From Sporolactobacillus shoreicorticis (GTDB lineage: Bacteria; Bacillota; Bacilli; Bacillales; Sporolactobacillaceae), in NCBI RefSeq assembly GCF_024125445.1, contig NZ_JAMXWM010000021.1, forward strand, positions 1 to 64,000: a stretch of 64,000 nucleotides of DNA. Reading direction: 5' to 3'. The position numbers and the translations under genes are program-made. The notes beneath the pieces were generated by a model. That model had not been told where the DNA came from and searched no databases. It was given only the letters and a program-made list of their open reading frames with translations. Of the stretch, positions 63,565 through 64,000 are shown piece by piece; position 1 is the stretch's first letter; every line of letters begins with the position of its first letter.

Positions 63565-64000
63565 TTATTTTAACGGAAAGGATAGTTTATCCGGCAAGTG
63601 CTCATTGATACAAATCTCATTCAGGTTGGGTGAGGCAATCACTTCTCCTTGTTTATCGATGAACACGTAAGCCAGATCAGATCGCCTCGCCTCAAGCCAG
63701 GCAGGACCGCATCTGCTTCCCATAATTAGCAGGCATTTTGCATAGATTTCGCATGGCAGCAGTTCTGTTCCCAGAGCAGTCGCCTGAATGATATCTGATT
63801 CTGAGGGTAAGGCGGTTCTTGGATCAATCAGATGATGAAAACGATGATGGCCGTCACTCCAGCTTCGCTTAATCGTACTGCTGGTGGCGACACCAAACCG
63901 TCCGGCTCTGAGGTTAAGCCTGCCTATTTTCTTATCATCGGAAAAGGGATGAGCGATGTCGATCACCCATGGTTTTAAGCAACGCTCGTCGGACCAACAC
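63565..64000 (-). CDS. apbE: ApbE-family FAD:protein FMN transferase (5' part outside the window)
   Basis: C-terminal ~145 residues of an ApbE protein that covalently attaches FMN to target proteins. The family motif is present as GRFGVATSSTIKRSW, then HHLIDPRTALPSESDIIQATALG. The frame is open to the window edge (preceding residues read WSDERCLKPWVIDIAHPF), so the gene starts beyond 64000. It is upstream of the ferric reductase-like gene in the same direction. Confidence 0.85.
   Translation of the reverse strand, partial: CWSDERCLKPWVIDIAHPFSDDKKIGRLNLRAGRFGVATSSTIKRSWSDGHHRFHHLIDPRTALPSESDIIQATALGTELLPCEIYAKCLLIMGSRCGPAWLEARRSDLAYVFIDKQGEVIASPNLNEICINEHLPDKLSFPLK

Overview
The window is a chromosome segment of a low-to-mid GC Bacillota bacterium. 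Shine-Dalgarno sites are strong, GTG and TTG starts are frequent, and many operons end in intrinsic terminators. The gene mix points to a Sporolactobacillus-like lactic acid bacterium: a phosphoketolase, a D-lactate dehydrogenase, aminopeptidase C and a PTS sucrose operon lie beside Bacillus-type genes (yhbD with two bactofilins, opuA with gbsR, ycsG/pxp). That placement is inference from gene content; there is no rRNA or other taxonomic marker here. No phage, insertion sequence or CRISPR array was seen.

Layout. 1-4.5 kb: aldo/keto reductase, DrrAB-type ABC exporter, GNAT acetyltransferase, a 54-aa membrane protein. 4.5-11.8 kb: sucrose locus, with scrR-scrB leftward and scrA-scrK-dexB rightward around a shared control region. 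11.9-15.8 kb: phosphoketolase and a ROK repressor. 16-20.4 kb: hexapeptide acyltransferase, an msrAB gene broken by one in-frame TGA, a DUF2075 ATPase, a second ScrR-like LacI repressor. 20.5-29.5 kb: CycA-type permease, yhbD-bacE-bacF, DNA-deoxyinosine glycosylase, amidohydrolase, aminotransferase, a SAM riboswitch with no recognisable gene behind it, and an SDR oxidoreductase with a shortened C-terminus. 29.7-36.2 kb: lipoprotein, D-lactate dehydrogenase behind a small upstream ORF, gbsR and the opuA glycine-betaine transporter. 36.2-41.5 kb: a cluster of palindromic repeats, a PanE-like reductase behind a leader-peptide attenuator, and deoB-pdp-deoC. 41.5-48.3 kb: a lone tRNA with anticodon CUC, a type II NADH dehydrogenase, metY under a SAM riboswitch, an aldehyde dehydrogenase, rpiA and a Gfo/Idh oxidoreductase. 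48.4-55.5 kb: a cystine-type ABC transporter and the 5-oxoprolinase operon. 55.5-64 kb: pepC, a large GW/SH3 surface protein, an AI-2E-family permease, rlmN, an ECF sigma-factor fragment, a LysE exporter, and a ferric-reductase-like protein with an ApbE flavin transferase cut by the window end.

Together the genes describe fermentative sugar use (sucrose and isomalto-oligosaccharides, pentose phosphates through phosphoketolase, nucleoside salvage, D-lactate and acetaldehyde handling), sulfur amino-acid supply (cystine uptake, MetY, two SAM riboswitches), osmoprotection and peptide/5-oxoproline recycling.

The most interesting item is the leader at 36790-37017. A 15-codon peptide containing Val-Val-Val-Ile-Leu-Ile precedes three mutually exclusive RNA pairings that end in an intrinsic terminator, ahead of a ketopantoate-reductase-like gene. 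It reads as classical ribosome-stalling attenuation by branched-chain amino acids in a lineage that more often uses T-boxes. Other points of interest are the orphan SAM riboswitch at a probable deletion scar, the single-base msrAB nonsense mutation, the upstream ORF whose stop lies in the ldhD ribosome binding site, and the sigma-factor remnant.
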